Positions 48,820 to 58,479 are shown, counted from the stretch's first letter. The stretch is DNA of 64,000 nt from Algoriella xinjiangensis (GCF_900115015.1 NZ_FOUZ01000004.1:124001-188000); one strand, 5' to 3'. The notes: generated by a model from the letters alone, not told the origin. Numbers and translations are program-made.

Positions 48820-51021
48820 ATGGAAGCCACTTCGAAAAACTTAACATCTTATCTCAAAAAATATTTTGGTTTCGACCAATTTAAAGGACAGCAGCACGAA
48901 ATCATTACAACCTTATTGAACAATGAAGATGTATTTGTTTTGATGCCTACTGGCGGAGGTAAGTCTTTATGTTATCAACTACCGGCATTAATGTCTGATG
49001 GAGTTGCGATTATTGTATCACCTTTAATCGCCTTAATGAAGAATCAAGTAGACGCTATACGAGGAATTTCCGAGAATGACGGAATTGCCCACGTATTAAA
49101 TTCATCTTTAAACAAGTCTGAAACCAAAGCGGTGATGACGGATATTAAAGATGGTGTTACAAAATTGTTATACGTTGCGCCAGAATCGTTAACGAAAGAA
49201 GAATATATCGATTTTTTTAAATCGGTAAAAATTTCTTTTTTCGCGATTGATGAAGCTCACTGTATTTCTGAATGGGGACACGATTTTCGACCAGAATATC
49301 GCAACCTAAAATCAATTCTCAATAAAATTGGCGACGCACCAATTATAGCTTTAACAGCTACTGCAACACCTAAAGTACAAGAAGACATTCAGAAAACTTT
49401 AGGAATGCAAAGTGCTAGAGTATTTAAGGATTCGTTTAATCGTACTAATTTATTTTACGAAATCCGACCAAAAGTTGATCAAGACAAACAAATTATCAAA
49501 TTTATCAAACAAAATGACGGTAAATCTGGTGTAATTTATTGCTTGAGTCGTAAAAAAGTTGAAGAGATTACACAACTTTTACAAGTCAACGGTATCAATG
49601 CTATTCCATATCACGCAGGTTTAGACGTAAAAACACGAAGCAAACATCAAGATTTATTTTTGATGGAAGAAGCAAGTGTTGTTGTGGCTACAATTGCATT
49701 TGGAATGGGTATCGACAAACCAGATGTACGTTTTGTAATGCATTATGACATTCCAAAATCATTAGAAAGTTATTACCAAGAAACGGGTAGAGCTGGACGA
49801 GATGGTGGCGAAGGAATTTGTATTGCTTTTTATGATTACAAAGACATCGAAAAATTAGAGAAATTTTTAGCAAGTAAACCTGTAGCAGAACGCGAAGTTG
49901 GAATGCAATTACTTTCTGAAGTTGTTGCTTATGCAGAAACATCAATGTCGCGACGTAAATTCTTATTGCATTATTTTGGAGAAGAATTTGACGATAAAAC
50001 TGGCGAAGGTGCTATGATGGACGACAATATGCGCAATCCTAAAAAAATGGTCGAAGCAAAAGATGACGCCGTTACAGCTTTAGAAGTTGTGCAAAAAACC
50101 AATCAGAAATTAAAGCTAAACGATATTGTAAATGTAATTGTTGGTAAAGAAACATCAATCACAAAATCTTATAACCTTAGTACTGAACCATTTTTTGGAA
50201 TTGGAAAAAGCAAGGAAGATTATTACTGGAAATCTATTTTACGTCAATTAATCGTTCGTAATTATTTAGAAAAAGAAATCGAATCGTATGGTGTTTTAAA
50301 ACTTACAAAAGATGGAAAAGCATATTTCGCAAATCCTACTTCTTTTGAAATAGCAGAAGACATCGATTTCAAAAAACTATTATCAGACGGTGCTTTTGAT
50401 AAAGAAGATACATCTTCTACGCCAATTGCATACGATGATGTTCTTTTAAAACAATTAAAAGAATTACGTAAAAAGATTGCCAAAAAACATCAAATTCCAC
50501 CTTTTGCAATTTTTCAGGACACAAGTTTAGATGATATGACGATGCAATATCCGACAACAATCAAAGAATTAACAAATGTTTTTGGAGTTGGAGAAGGTAA
50601 AGCACAAAAATTTGGAAAAGATTTTGTCGATTTTATTGCAAAATATGTAACCGACAACGATATTATTCGACCAGAAGATATGGTAATTAAACAATTGGCC
50701 GATAAATCGAGTCATAAAGTTTACATTATTCAATCGACTGATAGAAAATTAAATTTGGAAGATGTTGCAAGTGCAAAAAATCTTTCGATGAGCGATTTAC
50801 TTTCAGAAATGGAAAGTATCGTTTACCAAGGCACAAAATTAAATATTGATTATTATATAGATGACGTGTTAGATGAAGACCAGCAAGAAGAAATTTCTGA
50901 TTTCTTGATGGAAGCAGAATCCGACTCAATGTCTACTTTATTAAAAGAATTTAGCGACGATTATGATGAAGAAGAATTACGATTAATGCGTATCAAATTT
51001 ATCAGTGACGTTGCCAACTAA
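48820..51021 (+). CDS. recQ: ATP-dependent DNA helicase RecQ without zinc-site cysteines
   Basis: The 733-residue helicase has Walker A MPTGGGKSLCYQLP near 44, the DEAH box IDEAHCISEWGHDFRPEY near 143, and late helicase motifs in ATIAFGMGIDKPDVRFVMHYD and YQETGRAGRDG. The RQC segment after RRKFLLHYFGEEF contains DDKTGEGAMMDDNMRNP with none of the four zinc cysteines found in the E. coli-type enzyme. A winged helix and an HRDC domain (about 540-620) follow, with an acidic C-terminal extension. It starts a divergent unit. Confidence 0.92.
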   Translation: MEATSKNLTSYLKKYFGFDQFKGQQHEIITTLLNNEDVFVLMPTGGGKSLCYQLPALMSDGVAIIVSPLIALMKNQVDAIRGISENDGIAHVLNSSLNKSETKAVMTDIKDGVTKLLYVAPESLTKEEYIDFFKSVKISFFAIDEAHCISEWGHDFRPEYRNLKSILNKIGDAPIIALTATATPKVQEDIQKTLGMQSARVFKDSFNRTNLFYEIRPKVDQDKQIIKFIKQNDGKSGVIYCLSRKKVEEITQLLQVNGINAIPYHAGLDVKTRSKHQDLFLMEEASVVVATIAFGMGIDKPDVRFVMHYDIPKSLESYYQETGRAGRDGGEGICIAFYDYKDIEKLEKFLASKPVAEREVGMQLLSEVVAYAETSMSRRKFLLHYFGEEFDDKTGEGAMMDDNMRNPKKMVEAKDDAVTALEVVQKTNQKLKLNDIVNVIVGKETSITKSYNLSTEPFFGIGKSKEDYYWKSILRQLIVRNYLEKEIESYGVLKLTKDGKAYFANPTSFEIAEDIDFKKLLSDGAFDKEDTSSTPIAYDDVLLKQLKELRKKIAKKHQIPPFAIFQDTSLDDMTMQYPTTIKELTNVFGVGEGKAQKFGKDFVDFIAKYVTDNDIIRPEDMVIKQLADKSSHKVYIIQSTDRKLNLEDVASAKNLSMSDLLSEMESIVYQGTKLNIDYYIDDVLDEDQQEEISDFLMEAESDSMSTLLKEFSDDYDEEELRLMRIKFISDVAN

Positions 51022-51042
51022 TCATATTAAGAATTAACTTAT

Positions 51043-51071
51043 CAGCCCGAAGATTTATTATCTTTGGGCTG
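51043..51071 (+). terminator. Hairpin between recQ and gpmI that contains the gpmI -7 element
   Basis: CAGCCCGAAGAT (51043-51054) and ATCTTTGGGCTG (51060-51071) pair over 12 bases with one G-T wobble. No T-run follows, so it may be a weak terminator or processing site. Confidence 0.5.
51059..51066 (+). promoter_or_regulatory. -7 element TATCTTTG for gpmI, inside the hairpin
   Basis: It matches TAnnTTTG, 23 bases before the gpmI ATG, and forms part of the right arm of the recQ hairpin. Confidence 0.45.
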
Positions 51072-51089
51072 AATTATTCAAACACAGAA

Positions 51090-52628
51090 ATGAACAACAA
51101 AGCAATATTAATGATTTTAGACGGTTGGGGAATAGGACCAAATCCAGCTGTTTCTGCAATCGCGCAAGCCAATACTCCTTTTATAGATAGCTGTTTCAAT
51201 AAATACCCAAATTCTACTTTAGATACTTTTGGTTTAGCCGTTGGTTTACCAGAAGGTCAAATGGGAAATTCGGAAGTTGGACATATGAATTTAGGTGCCG
51301 GACGAGTGGTTTTTCAAAACCTAGTTCGCATCAATATGGCAACAGAAAATGGAACATTTAAAAACGAACCAATTCTGAAAGATGCGTTTAATTATGCTTT
51401 AAACAATAACAAAAAAGTACATTTTATTGGCTTAGTTTCCAATGGTGGCGTGCATTCGCACATCAATCATCTAAAAGGTTTATTAGATGCGGCAAACAAT
51501 TCGGGCTTGCACCAAAATGTTTTTGTACATGCTTTTACAGATGGTCGCGATACTGATCCAAAATCTGGAGAAGGCTTTATGACTGATTTGATGAATCACA
51601 TGACAAAATCTACTGGAGAACTTGCCTCAATTACAGGTCGATATTATGCAATGGATCGTGATAAACGCTGGGAACGCGTAAAATTAGCTTACGATGCAAT
51701 GGTAAATGGAGTTGGTAAAACAACTACAAATCCGTTAGCAGCTATTCGCGAATCTTATCAAGAAGGTATAACAGACGAATTTATCAAACCAATTATTGTG
51801 ACGGATGAAAACAATCAACCAAAAGCAAAAATTGAAAATGATGATGTTGTGATTTGTTTTAATTTCAGAACAGATCGTGGACGCGAAATTACAGAGGTTT
51901 TAACTCAAAAAGATTTCCCAGAATATGCGATGCATAAGCTAAACCTAAAGTATATTACATTAACGCAATATGATGCAACGTATAAAAATGTTGCTGTTAT
52001 TTTTGACGAAAGTAATATAATGAATACGTTGGGCGAAGTAATTTCTAAAGCTGGTCGCAAACAAATTCGCATTGCCGAAACAGAAAAATATCCACACGTT
52101 ACATTTTTCTTTAATGGTGGACAAGAAGAACCTTTCGAAGGTGAAACACGTATTTTATGCGCTTCGCCAAGAGATGTTGCAACTTACGATTTGAAACCAG
52201 AAATGGCTGCTTATGATATTACGAATGCCATCATTCCTGAAATCGAAAAAGAATCAGCAGATTTTATCTGTCTCAACTTTGCGAATACAGATATGGTTGG
52301 GCATACAGGCGTGATGAGTGCTGCAATAAAAGCTGCAGAAATAGTAGATTCTTGTGCAGAAAAAATTGTAAATACAGCCATAGAGCATGGTTATAATGTT
52401 GTGATTTTAGCCGATCATGGTAATTCTGACTTTATGATGAACGAAGATGGCTCGCCAAATACACAACACACAACAAATCCAGTTCCATTTATCTTAGCGC
52501 AAAAAAATGCTGAATGGACTGTTACTCACGGAAAATTAGGCGATATTGCGCCTTCAATTTTAACATTAATGCAAATTGAAATTCCAGCGGAAATGACTGG
52601 AGATATTATTGTACATAAAAATAACTAA
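51090..52628 (+). CDS. gpmI: 2,3-bisphosphoglycerate-independent phosphoglycerate mutase
   Basis: This manganese enzyme interconverts 3- and 2-phosphoglycerate in glycolysis. The 512 residues have LMILDGWGIGPNP at the N-terminus, the catalytic serine in GQMGNSEVGHMNLGAG near 62, the VHSH and GRDTDPKSG motifs, and metal ligands in NFANTDMVGHTG and LADHGNSD. It probably heads a run with the HAD phosphatase, map and methyltransferase genes. Confidence 0.95.
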   Translation: MNNKAILMILDGWGIGPNPAVSAIAQANTPFIDSCFNKYPNSTLDTFGLAVGLPEGQMGNSEVGHMNLGAGRVVFQNLVRINMATENGTFKNEPILKDAFNYALNNNKKVHFIGLVSNGGVHSHINHLKGLLDAANNSGLHQNVFVHAFTDGRDTDPKSGEGFMTDLMNHMTKSTGELASITGRYYAMDRDKRWERVKLAYDAMVNGVGKTTTNPLAAIRESYQEGITDEFIKPIIVTDENNQPKAKIENDDVVICFNFRTDRGREITEVLTQKDFPEYAMHKLNLKYITLTQYDATYKNVAVIFDESNIMNTLGEVISKAGRKQIRIAETEKYPHVTFFFNGGQEEPFEGETRILCASPRDVATYDLKPEMAAYDITNAIIPEIEKESADFICLNFANTDMVGHTGVMSAAIKAAEIVDSCAEKIVNTAIEHGYNVVILADHGNSDFMMNEDGSPNTQHTTNPVPFILAQKNAEWTVTHGKLGDIAPSILTLMQIEIPAEMTGDIIVHKNN

Positions 52629-52644
52629 CTTATATACTTACAAG

Positions 52645-53067
52645 ATGATAGACAAAATTATAGCTGTCGATTTTGACGGAACAGTTGTAGACGACAAATA
52701 CCCAGAAATAGGTAAAGCGAAAATATTTGCTTTCGAAACATTGCGTCAATTACAAAGTGACGGTTACCGCCTAACATTATGGACATACCGCAGTGGTAGA
52801 GCTTTAGATGAAGCGGTAGAATTTTGTAAAAAAAATGGTATCGAATTTTATGCAATCAACAATAGTTTTGAAGGCGAAGACTTTGATAAAACAAAACAAA
52901 GTCGAAAAATAAATGCCGATATTTTTATAGATGATAGAAATTTAGGAGGCTTCCCGGGATGGAGTGCTGTATATCAAATTATCAAAAATCGTATCGAATT
53001 AAATATTCAAGATCACGGTCAAGAAGCTCCAAAAGTGAAAAAGAAAAGAGGATTTTTCGGATTATGA
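52645..53067 (+). CDS. BT0820-type HAD-family hydrolase
   Basis: From ATG 52645 the protein has 140 residues. The HAD motif I is AVDFDGTVVDD (about 6-16), motif II is in LTLWTYRSG and the terminal acidic motif is IFIDDRNLGG. The short, capless layout matches Bacteroidota BT0820-like phosphatases of unknown substrate. The basic tail KVKKKRGFFGL is distinctive. Its stop overlaps the map start (ATGA). Confidence 0.78.
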   Translation: MIDKIIAVDFDGTVVDDKYPEIGKAKIFAFETLRQLQSDGYRLTLWTYRSGRALDEAVEFCKKNGIEFYAINNSFEGEDFDKTKQSRKINADIFIDDRNLGGFPGWSAVYQIIKNRIELNIQDHGQEAPKVKKKRGFFGL

Positions 53068-53873
53068 TACATTTAAAAAGTAAAGAAGAATTAGAATTAA
53101 TGTACCTAAGCGCACAATTGGTGTCAAAAACCTTAGGTGTATTAGCAAAAGAAGTAAAACCTGGTGTTACAACCAATCACTTAGATAAATTAGGTGGCGA
53201 ATATATTCGTGACAATGGTGGATATCCTGCATTTTTAGGAATGTACGATTTCCCTAAAAACTTATGTATTTCTCCAAACACAGAAGTTGTACACGGAATA
53301 CCAAACGATAAACCACTAAAAGATGGTGATATTGTTTCTGTAGATTGTGGTGTTTATATGAATGATTTTTATGGCGATCACGCTTATACTTTTGCAGTTG
53401 GAGAAGTAAGCGAAGAAACAGAAAAATTATTACGCATTACCAAAGAATCCTTGTACAAAGGAATCGAACAAATGAAAAAAGGAAATCGTATTGGTGATAT
53501 CGGTTTTGCTATACAACAACATTGCGAAAAAGAAGGTTACGGAATTGTTCGCGAATTAGTTGGACATGGTTTAGGGCGCAAAATGCACGAAGATCCGCAA
53601 GTTCCTAATTACGGACGTCGCGGTTCTGGTAAAAAAATAGAAGACGGTATGGTTTTAGCCATCGAACCAATGGTGAATATGGGAACAGAAAAAGTTTTCT
53701 TTCATCCAGATGGTTGGACAGTTACAACACTCGATGATAAATATTCGGCACACTACGAACACGATGTTTGTGTTGTAGATGGTCAACCAAAGTTATTATC
53801 GACTTTTCAATACATTTACGATGCTTTAGGAATTGTATCTGACGAAGAAAAACCTTTTTTATTTAAACCATAA
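53064..53873 (+). CDS. map: Type I methionine aminopeptidase
   Basis: Map removes the initiator Met from new proteins. ATG 53064 overlaps the previous stop in ATGA and gives 269 residues; longer forms begin inside the HAD gene. The metal ligands are placed in VSVDCGVYMNDFYGDHAYTF, GHGLGRKMHEDPQVPN, AIEPMVN and the final HYEHDVCV. It acts in the cytosol on nascent chains. Confidence 0.94.
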   Translation: MIHLKSKEELELMYLSAQLVSKTLGVLAKEVKPGVTTNHLDKLGGEYIRDNGGYPAFLGMYDFPKNLCISPNTEVVHGIPNDKPLKDGDIVSVDCGVYMNDFYGDHAYTFAVGEVSEETEKLLRITKESLYKGIEQMKKGNRIGDIGFAIQQHCEKEGYGIVRELVGHGLGRKMHEDPQVPNYGRRGSGKKIEDGMVLAIEPMVNMGTEKVFFHPDGWTVTTLDDKYSAHYEHDVCVVDGQPKLLSTFQYIYDALGIVSDEEKPFLFKP

Positions 53874-53887
53874 TTCAACAAACTTTT

Positions 53888-54661
53888 GTGAAAAAGCTTT
53901 TAAAAAAAATAATGAATATTCTACCTCGTCCGTTATTAATACAAGGTAGTTATATTGTTCGCCCAATTTTAGTTTGGTTTATGAAAGGTGACCGTTTTGT
54001 TGATCCTATCGACGAGCAAGGTTATTACAGTTTATTGCCTTATGGCTACGAAAAACAACGTGAAAATGTATTATCGCCCGGAACTTTTTCTTTAGAAAGA
54101 CATCGATTAATGTGGTTATATTTAAAAAATGAAACGCCGTTTTTCACCAATCAAGCAAAAGTTTTACACATTGCGCCCGAACAATCTTTTATCAAGCGTT
54201 TTCGCGCGATGAAAAATTTAGAATATATTACAAGTGATTTAGAGTCGCCATTGGCCGATGTAAAAGCAGATATTTGCGATTTACCTTTTGGTGATGATAC
54301 TTTTGATATCGTTTTTTGTAACCATGTTTTAGAACATATTCCTGATGATCATAAAGCCATGAGCGAATTGTTTCGTGTGATGAAACCTGGTGGTTGGGGA
54401 ATTTTACAAGTTCCGATTTCGTATCAACGCGATGTTACATACGAAGACGAAACGGTAACAACAAAAGAAGAACGCAAAGAAAAATTTGGTCAATACGACC
54501 ACGTTCGTGTTTACGGATTAGATTATTACAAACGTCTAGAAGATGTAGGATTTATTGTAGAAAAAATTGATTATACAAAAGAAATTCCTTCTGAAGTTGT
54601 ACAAAAATATTGTTTAGAAAAAGGTGAAATTTTACCTTTGGTTCGCAAACCAATTGTATAA
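53888..54661 (+). CDS. Class I SAM-dependent methyltransferase
   Basis: The 257-residue protein starts with GTG at 53888, 14 bases after map. The Rossmann core is a Methyltransf_11 type: VLHIAPEQSFIKRFR, ITSDLESPLADVKADICDLPF and FDIVFCNHVLEHIPDD (about residues 95-155). The substrate is unknown; relatives in Flavobacteriia remain uncharacterised. It is the last gene of the gpmI run and convergent with arfB. Confidence 0.78.
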   Translation: MKKLLKKIMNILPRPLLIQGSYIVRPILVWFMKGDRFVDPIDEQGYYSLLPYGYEKQRENVLSPGTFSLERHRLMWLYLKNETPFFTNQAKVLHIAPEQSFIKRFRAMKNLEYITSDLESPLADVKADICDLPFGDDTFDIVFCNHVLEHIPDDHKAMSELFRVMKPGGWGILQVPISYQRDVTYEDETVTTKEERKEKFGQYDHVRVYGLDYYKRLEDVGFIVEKIDYTKEIPSEVVQKYCLEKGEILPLVRKPIV

Positions 54662-54679
54662 TTTTATCACATATAATTT

Positions 54680-54717
54680 AAAAGCTCAATCGTAATGATT
54701 GGGCTTTTTTTTTTTTT
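54680..54717. terminator. Terminator between methyltransferase and arfB
   Basis: AAAGCTCAATC and GATTGGGCTTT pair with one wobble and are followed by at least twelve T. Confidence 0.8.
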
Positions 54718-54724
54718 GATATGA

Positions 54725-55123
54725 TTAGAGCTTAAATTTTCTATTTAATTTCTTTTCGGCTTGATTCTTTTTATCTTCCAATCGCTTTCTAATTACTCGT
54801 TTTGGTACTTTTGTTACAAGACGCTTTTTCTCCTTTTTTAAAGCATTTTCTAACAAAATAAATAAACGTTTTACAGCAAGTTCTTTATTTTTTAATTGAC
54901 TACGCGTTTCATCACATTCAATAATTATAAAATTATCTTTTGTAATACGATTCGATAATTTTTCGGTTAAAGTTATTTTTTCCTCGTCCATCAAACCATT
55001 TGAAGTTTCGAGCGCAAACGTAATCTGAATTTTAGTCGATACTTTATTCACATTTTGTCCACCCGCACCAGAACTGCGCACAGCCTTGTAATTTAGTTCG
55101 GTTTTTATAATTTCTTTATTCAT
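54725..55123 (-). CDS. arfB: Alternative ribosome-rescue peptidyl-tRNA hydrolase ArfB
   Basis: ArfB hydrolyses peptidyl-tRNA on ribosomes stalled without a stop codon. The 132 residues carry the catalytic loop SGAGGQNVNKVSTKIQI with GGQ near residue 22, and a basic C-terminal tail (KKEKKRLVTKVPKRVIRK) that probes the empty mRNA tunnel. It is backup for trans-translation, whose factor SmpB is also encoded in this window. Confidence 0.92.
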   Translation of the reverse strand: MNKEIIKTELNYKAVRSSGAGGQNVNKVSTKIQITFALETSNGLMDEEKITLTEKLSNRITKDNFIIIECDETRSQLKNKELAVKRLFILLENALKKEKKRLVTKVPKRVIRKRLEDKKNQAEKKLNRKFKL

Positions 55124-55175
55124 GTTTTATACGCAAATTGACTTTATCATTTTCCCTATAAAAATAGTCAAAACA

Positions 55176-55205
55176 AAAAAAGCGTTACAACAAGGTAACG
55201 CTTTT
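55176..55205 (-). terminator. Hairpin terminator after polA
   Basis: AAAAAGCGTTAC and GTAACGCTTTTT are perfect 12-base arms, with A/T-runs on both sides, so it may also serve arfB promoter isolation. Confidence 0.85.
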
Positions 55206-55228
55206 TGTTTTGAAAACTATTTTATTTT

Positions 55229-58066
55229 TTAATGAGCTTCGTACCAATTTTGTCCAACTCCAACTTCTGCAATCAACGGAACATCCATTTGCATTGCAGC
55301 TTCCATCGTTGTTTTTATCAATTCCGAAACTTTTTCTACTTCATCTTTTGGCGCATCAAAAATCAACTCATCATGCACTTGTAAAATCATTTTTGTTTTA
55401 TAATTCTTTTTCAATTCTTTCTGAATCTGAATCATTGCAACTTTCACAATATCCGCTGCAGTTCCCTGTATCGGCGCATTTACAGCATTTCGCTCTGCAT
55501 GCGAACGCACAACACCATTGCGAGAATTAATGTCTTTTAAATAACGACGTCTTCCCATCAATGTTTCTACAAAACCTTGCTCGCGTGCAATTTCTACTTG
55601 CTTTTCGATATAGGCTTTTAACGTCGGATAAGTTTCGTAATACGCATCAATCAAAACCTTAGCTTCTTTACGCGAAACATTGGCTTGATCTGCTAAACCA
55701 AACGCCGAAACACCATAAATAATACCAAAGTTTACCGTTTTTGCTTGGCTACGTTGCTCACGCGTTACCTCATCCAAAGCAACATTAAAAACTTTTGCCG
55801 CCGTTGCTGCGTGAATATCTTCTCCTTTTTTAAATGCCTCTACCATTGAAGGGTCTTGCGACATTTGAGCAATCAAACGCAGTTCGATTTGCGAATAATC
55901 GGCAGAAATCAACACATGGTTTTCATCTCTTGCCGTAAATGCTTTTCTGATTTGTTGACCAGCTTCCGAACGAATTGGAATATTCTGTAAATTAGGATTT
56001 ACCGAAGATAAACGTCCCGTTGCGGCTACTGTTTGCGCGTAAGTTGTATGTACACGACCTGTTTTCGCATTCACCAAATCTGGTAAAGCATCAATATAAG
56101 TCGATTTTAATTTTTGTAATTGACGGTATTCTAAAATATCTGTAATTATTGGATGTTTATCTTTTAATTTTGATAAAATTTCTTCTCCCGTTGCATATTG
56201 ACCCGTTTTGGTTTTCTTTGCTTTTGGATCTAATTTTAATTTATCAAATAATATTTCACCTAATTGTTTTGGCGAATTCAAATTAAATTCTTCTTCCGCA
56301 TCTTGGTAAACTTTACGTTCTAATTCGCGTAAAGTTATTTCGTGTTTCACCGATAATTCTTTCAGAAAAGGAACATCTAAATTAACACCTTCCAATTCCA
56401 TATCAGCCAAAACTTGCATCAATGGCATTTCCAAATCTGCAAATAACTTGTATGTATTTGCTTTATGTAATTCGGGTTCGAAAAGATTTTTTAATTGAAA
56501 TGTGATATCAGAATCTTCCACTCCATATTCAGTTTGTTCGGCTAAAGGAACATCGCGAAAATTCTTTTGATTCTTTCCTTTTTTACCGATTAAACTTTCG
56601 ATTGAAACGGGTTGATAACTTAAATATGTTTCTGCTAAAACATCCATATTATGACGCATATCTGGATTAATCAAATAATGCGCAATCATCGTATCAAAAT
56701 TATTTCCTTTTATCTCAATTCCATATTTATACAGAACTTTGATATCGTATTTTAAATTTTGACCAATTTTAGAAATTGTTTCGTCTAAGAAAAATGGAGA
56801 AAATTCGTTGATAATTTCTTTCGTTTCTTCAAAATTTTCAGAAAACGGAACGTAATATCCTTTTCCTTTTTCCCAAGAAAATGAAATTCCAACCAATTCT
56901 GCTTCTAAAGCATCCAAAGAAGTTGTTTCTGTATCAAAAGTAACTTCTTTTTGTTTGAGTATATTTTTTAATAAAATCTCACGACCTTTTTTCGAATCAA
57001 TTAGTTGATAAAGATGACTTGTTGTCGAAATATCTGTAAACGCAGAATTTTGAGGAACAATTTCTTGATCCGAAGTAAAATCGAACAAGCTTTGTTGCGC
57101 TGTCTGAACTTGATTTGACGAAGTTTGACTTGCCGCAGAAATTTCTTCTTGTGCTTCTTTTATAATTCCAGAAGCGTCTAAACCATAAATTCTGTAAACA
57201 GTTTCTAACATTCTACGAAACTCTAATTCCGTAAAAAGTTCTGTTACTTTTGGTATATCTGGCGCGCAAACAGTTAAATCTTCTTCATCAAATTCTACTG
57301 GAGCGTCTAATAAAATTGTTGCTAATTTCTTCGATAAAAGTCCTAATTCTTTATTTTCTTCAATTTTTTCTTTGGCTTTTCCTTTTAGCTTATCTGTGTT
57401 TGCAAAAAGACCTTCCATCGATCCAAATTCTTTGATATACTTGCTCGCAGTTTTTGCACCAACGCCAGGTAAACCAGGAATATTATCCACAGCATCACCC
57501 ATCATTCCAAGATAATCAATAACCTGAATTGGATCATCAATTTCAAATCGTTCTTTAACTTCTTCTATTCCCCAAATCTCAACACCTTTTCCGTTTGCTG
57601 GTGGACGATACATTTTAATTTTATCCGAAACCAATTGCGCAAAATCTTTATCGGGCGTTACCATATACGTTGTAAAACCTTCTTTTTCTGCTTTTTTGGC
57701 CAATGTACCAATCACATCATCTGCTTCATAACCTTCGGCATACAAAACTGGAATTTTTAGCGCGCGCAAAATTTCTTGAATATATGGAACTCCTTGGCGA
57801 ATTGCTTCTGGTGTTTCGTCGCGATTTGCTTTATATTCGGGATATTCATCTGTACGAACTGTTGCTTTACCAACATCAAAAACAACAGCTAAATGCGTTG
57901 GTTTTTCTCTGTTTATTACATCAAATAATGAGTTTGTAAAGCCCATAATTGCTGATGTATTAAAGCCTTTTGAGTTGATTCGTGGATTTTTAATAAACGC
58001 ATAATATCCTCTAAAAATAAGGGCATAAGCGTCTAACAAAAAAAGTCTTTTATCTAATTGATTCAT
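55229..58066 (-). CDS. polA: DNA polymerase I
   Basis: Pol I fills gaps and removes primers. The 945 residues have an N-terminal 5'-nuclease (RLFLLDAYALIFRGYYAF, TYMVTPDKDFAQL, DYLGMMGDAVDNIPG), a 3'-5' exonuclease with FDTETTSLDALEAELVGISF near 370, so proofreading looks intact, and the polymerase with LISADYSQIELRLIAQMS, ATAAKVFN, RSQAKTVNFGIIYG and LQVHDELIF. It is flanked by a cluster of TACGTAA sites on the upstream side. Confidence 0.96.
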   Translation of the reverse strand: MNQLDKRLFLLDAYALIFRGYYAFIKNPRINSKGFNTSAIMGFTNSLFDVINREKPTHLAVVFDVGKATVRTDEYPEYKANRDETPEAIRQGVPYIQEILRALKIPVLYAEGYEADDVIGTLAKKAEKEGFTTYMVTPDKDFAQLVSDKIKMYRPPANGKGVEIWGIEEVKERFEIDDPIQVIDYLGMMGDAVDNIPGLPGVGAKTASKYIKEFGSMEGLFANTDKLKGKAKEKIEENKELGLLSKKLATILLDAPVEFDEEDLTVCAPDIPKVTELFTELEFRRMLETVYRIYGLDASGIIKEAQEEISAASQTSSNQVQTAQQSLFDFTSDQEIVPQNSAFTDISTTSHLYQLIDSKKGREILLKNILKQKEVTFDTETTSLDALEAELVGISFSWEKGKGYYVPFSENFEETKEIINEFSPFFLDETISKIGQNLKYDIKVLYKYGIEIKGNNFDTMIAHYLINPDMRHNMDVLAETYLSYQPVSIESLIGKKGKNQKNFRDVPLAEQTEYGVEDSDITFQLKNLFEPELHKANTYKLFADLEMPLMQVLADMELEGVNLDVPFLKELSVKHEITLRELERKVYQDAEEEFNLNSPKQLGEILFDKLKLDPKAKKTKTGQYATGEEILSKLKDKHPIITDILEYRQLQKLKSTYIDALPDLVNAKTGRVHTTYAQTVAATGRLSSVNPNLQNIPIRSEAGQQIRKAFTARDENHVLISADYSQIELRLIAQMSQDPSMVEAFKKGEDIHAATAAKVFNVALDEVTREQRSQAKTVNFGIIYGVSAFGLADQANVSRKEAKVLIDAYYETYPTLKAYIEKQVEIAREQGFVETLMGRRRYLKDINSRNGVVRSHAERNAVNAPIQGTAADIVKVAMIQIQKELKKNYKTKMILQVHDELIFDAPKDEVEKVSELIKTTMEAAMQMDVPLIAEVGVGQNWYEAH

Positions 58067-58089
58067 TTTTCAAAATTTGTTTTGTGATC

Positions 58090-58136
58090 TACGTAATAAG
58101 AAAATTTATTACTAGAACATATTACGTACGACGTAA
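58090..58136. promoter_or_regulatory. Cluster of TACGTAA half-sites between ferredoxin gene and polA
   Basis: TACGTAATA (58090-58098) and TATTACGTA (58120-58128) form a perfect inverted repeat with a 21-base gap. A third half-site, ACGTAAA, starts at 58131 and makes TTACGT-ACG-ACGTAA with its neighbour. Located just upstream of polA, it is a candidate operator. No regulator is known to me. Confidence 0.35.
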
Positions 58137-58146
58137 AACGTTTTGA

Positions 58147-58479
58147 TTAATATTCTGGTGCTAATTCGACTACCAAACCTTCCATTTCGTCTGCAAGATG
58201 TAACTGACATCCCAATCGCGAATTATCTTTTACGTTAAACGCTTCTGATAACATTGCTTCTTCATCAGGATTCATTTCTGGTAAAGGAATTTCAGGTGTT
58301 AATACATAACATTGGCAAGATGCGCACATCGCCATTCCGCCACAAACACCAATTGTTCCTTCTGGTGCTAATTCGTATGCACGAACTAACTCCATGATAT
58401 TCATATTCATATCTGTAGGCGCATCCACTTCGTGAGAAACACCTTCTCTATCTATAATTGTAATTTTAATATCTGCCAT
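58147..58479 (-). CDS. Adrenodoxin-type 2Fe-2S ferredoxin
   Basis: The 110-residue electron carrier has cluster ligands C46, C52, C55 and C91 spaced C-x5-C-x2-C-x35-C, within GVCGGMAMCASCQCYV and LGCQLHL. That is the vertebrate/ISC-type pattern. Its electron donor could be the ferredoxin-NADP reductase encoded 1.7 kb away (60179-61231). It acts in the cytosol. Confidence 0.9.
   Translation of the reverse strand: MADIKITIIDREGVSHEVDAPTDMNMNIMELVRAYELAPEGTIGVCGGMAMCASCQCYVLTPEIPLPEMNPDEEAMLSEAFNVKDNSRLGCQLHLADEMEGLVVELAPEY

Noticed and set aside
52959-53063. Longer N-terminus of methionine aminopeptidase
   Set aside because: These codons lie inside the HAD gene and read as low-complexity Ser/Arg; ATG 53064 starts the known domain.
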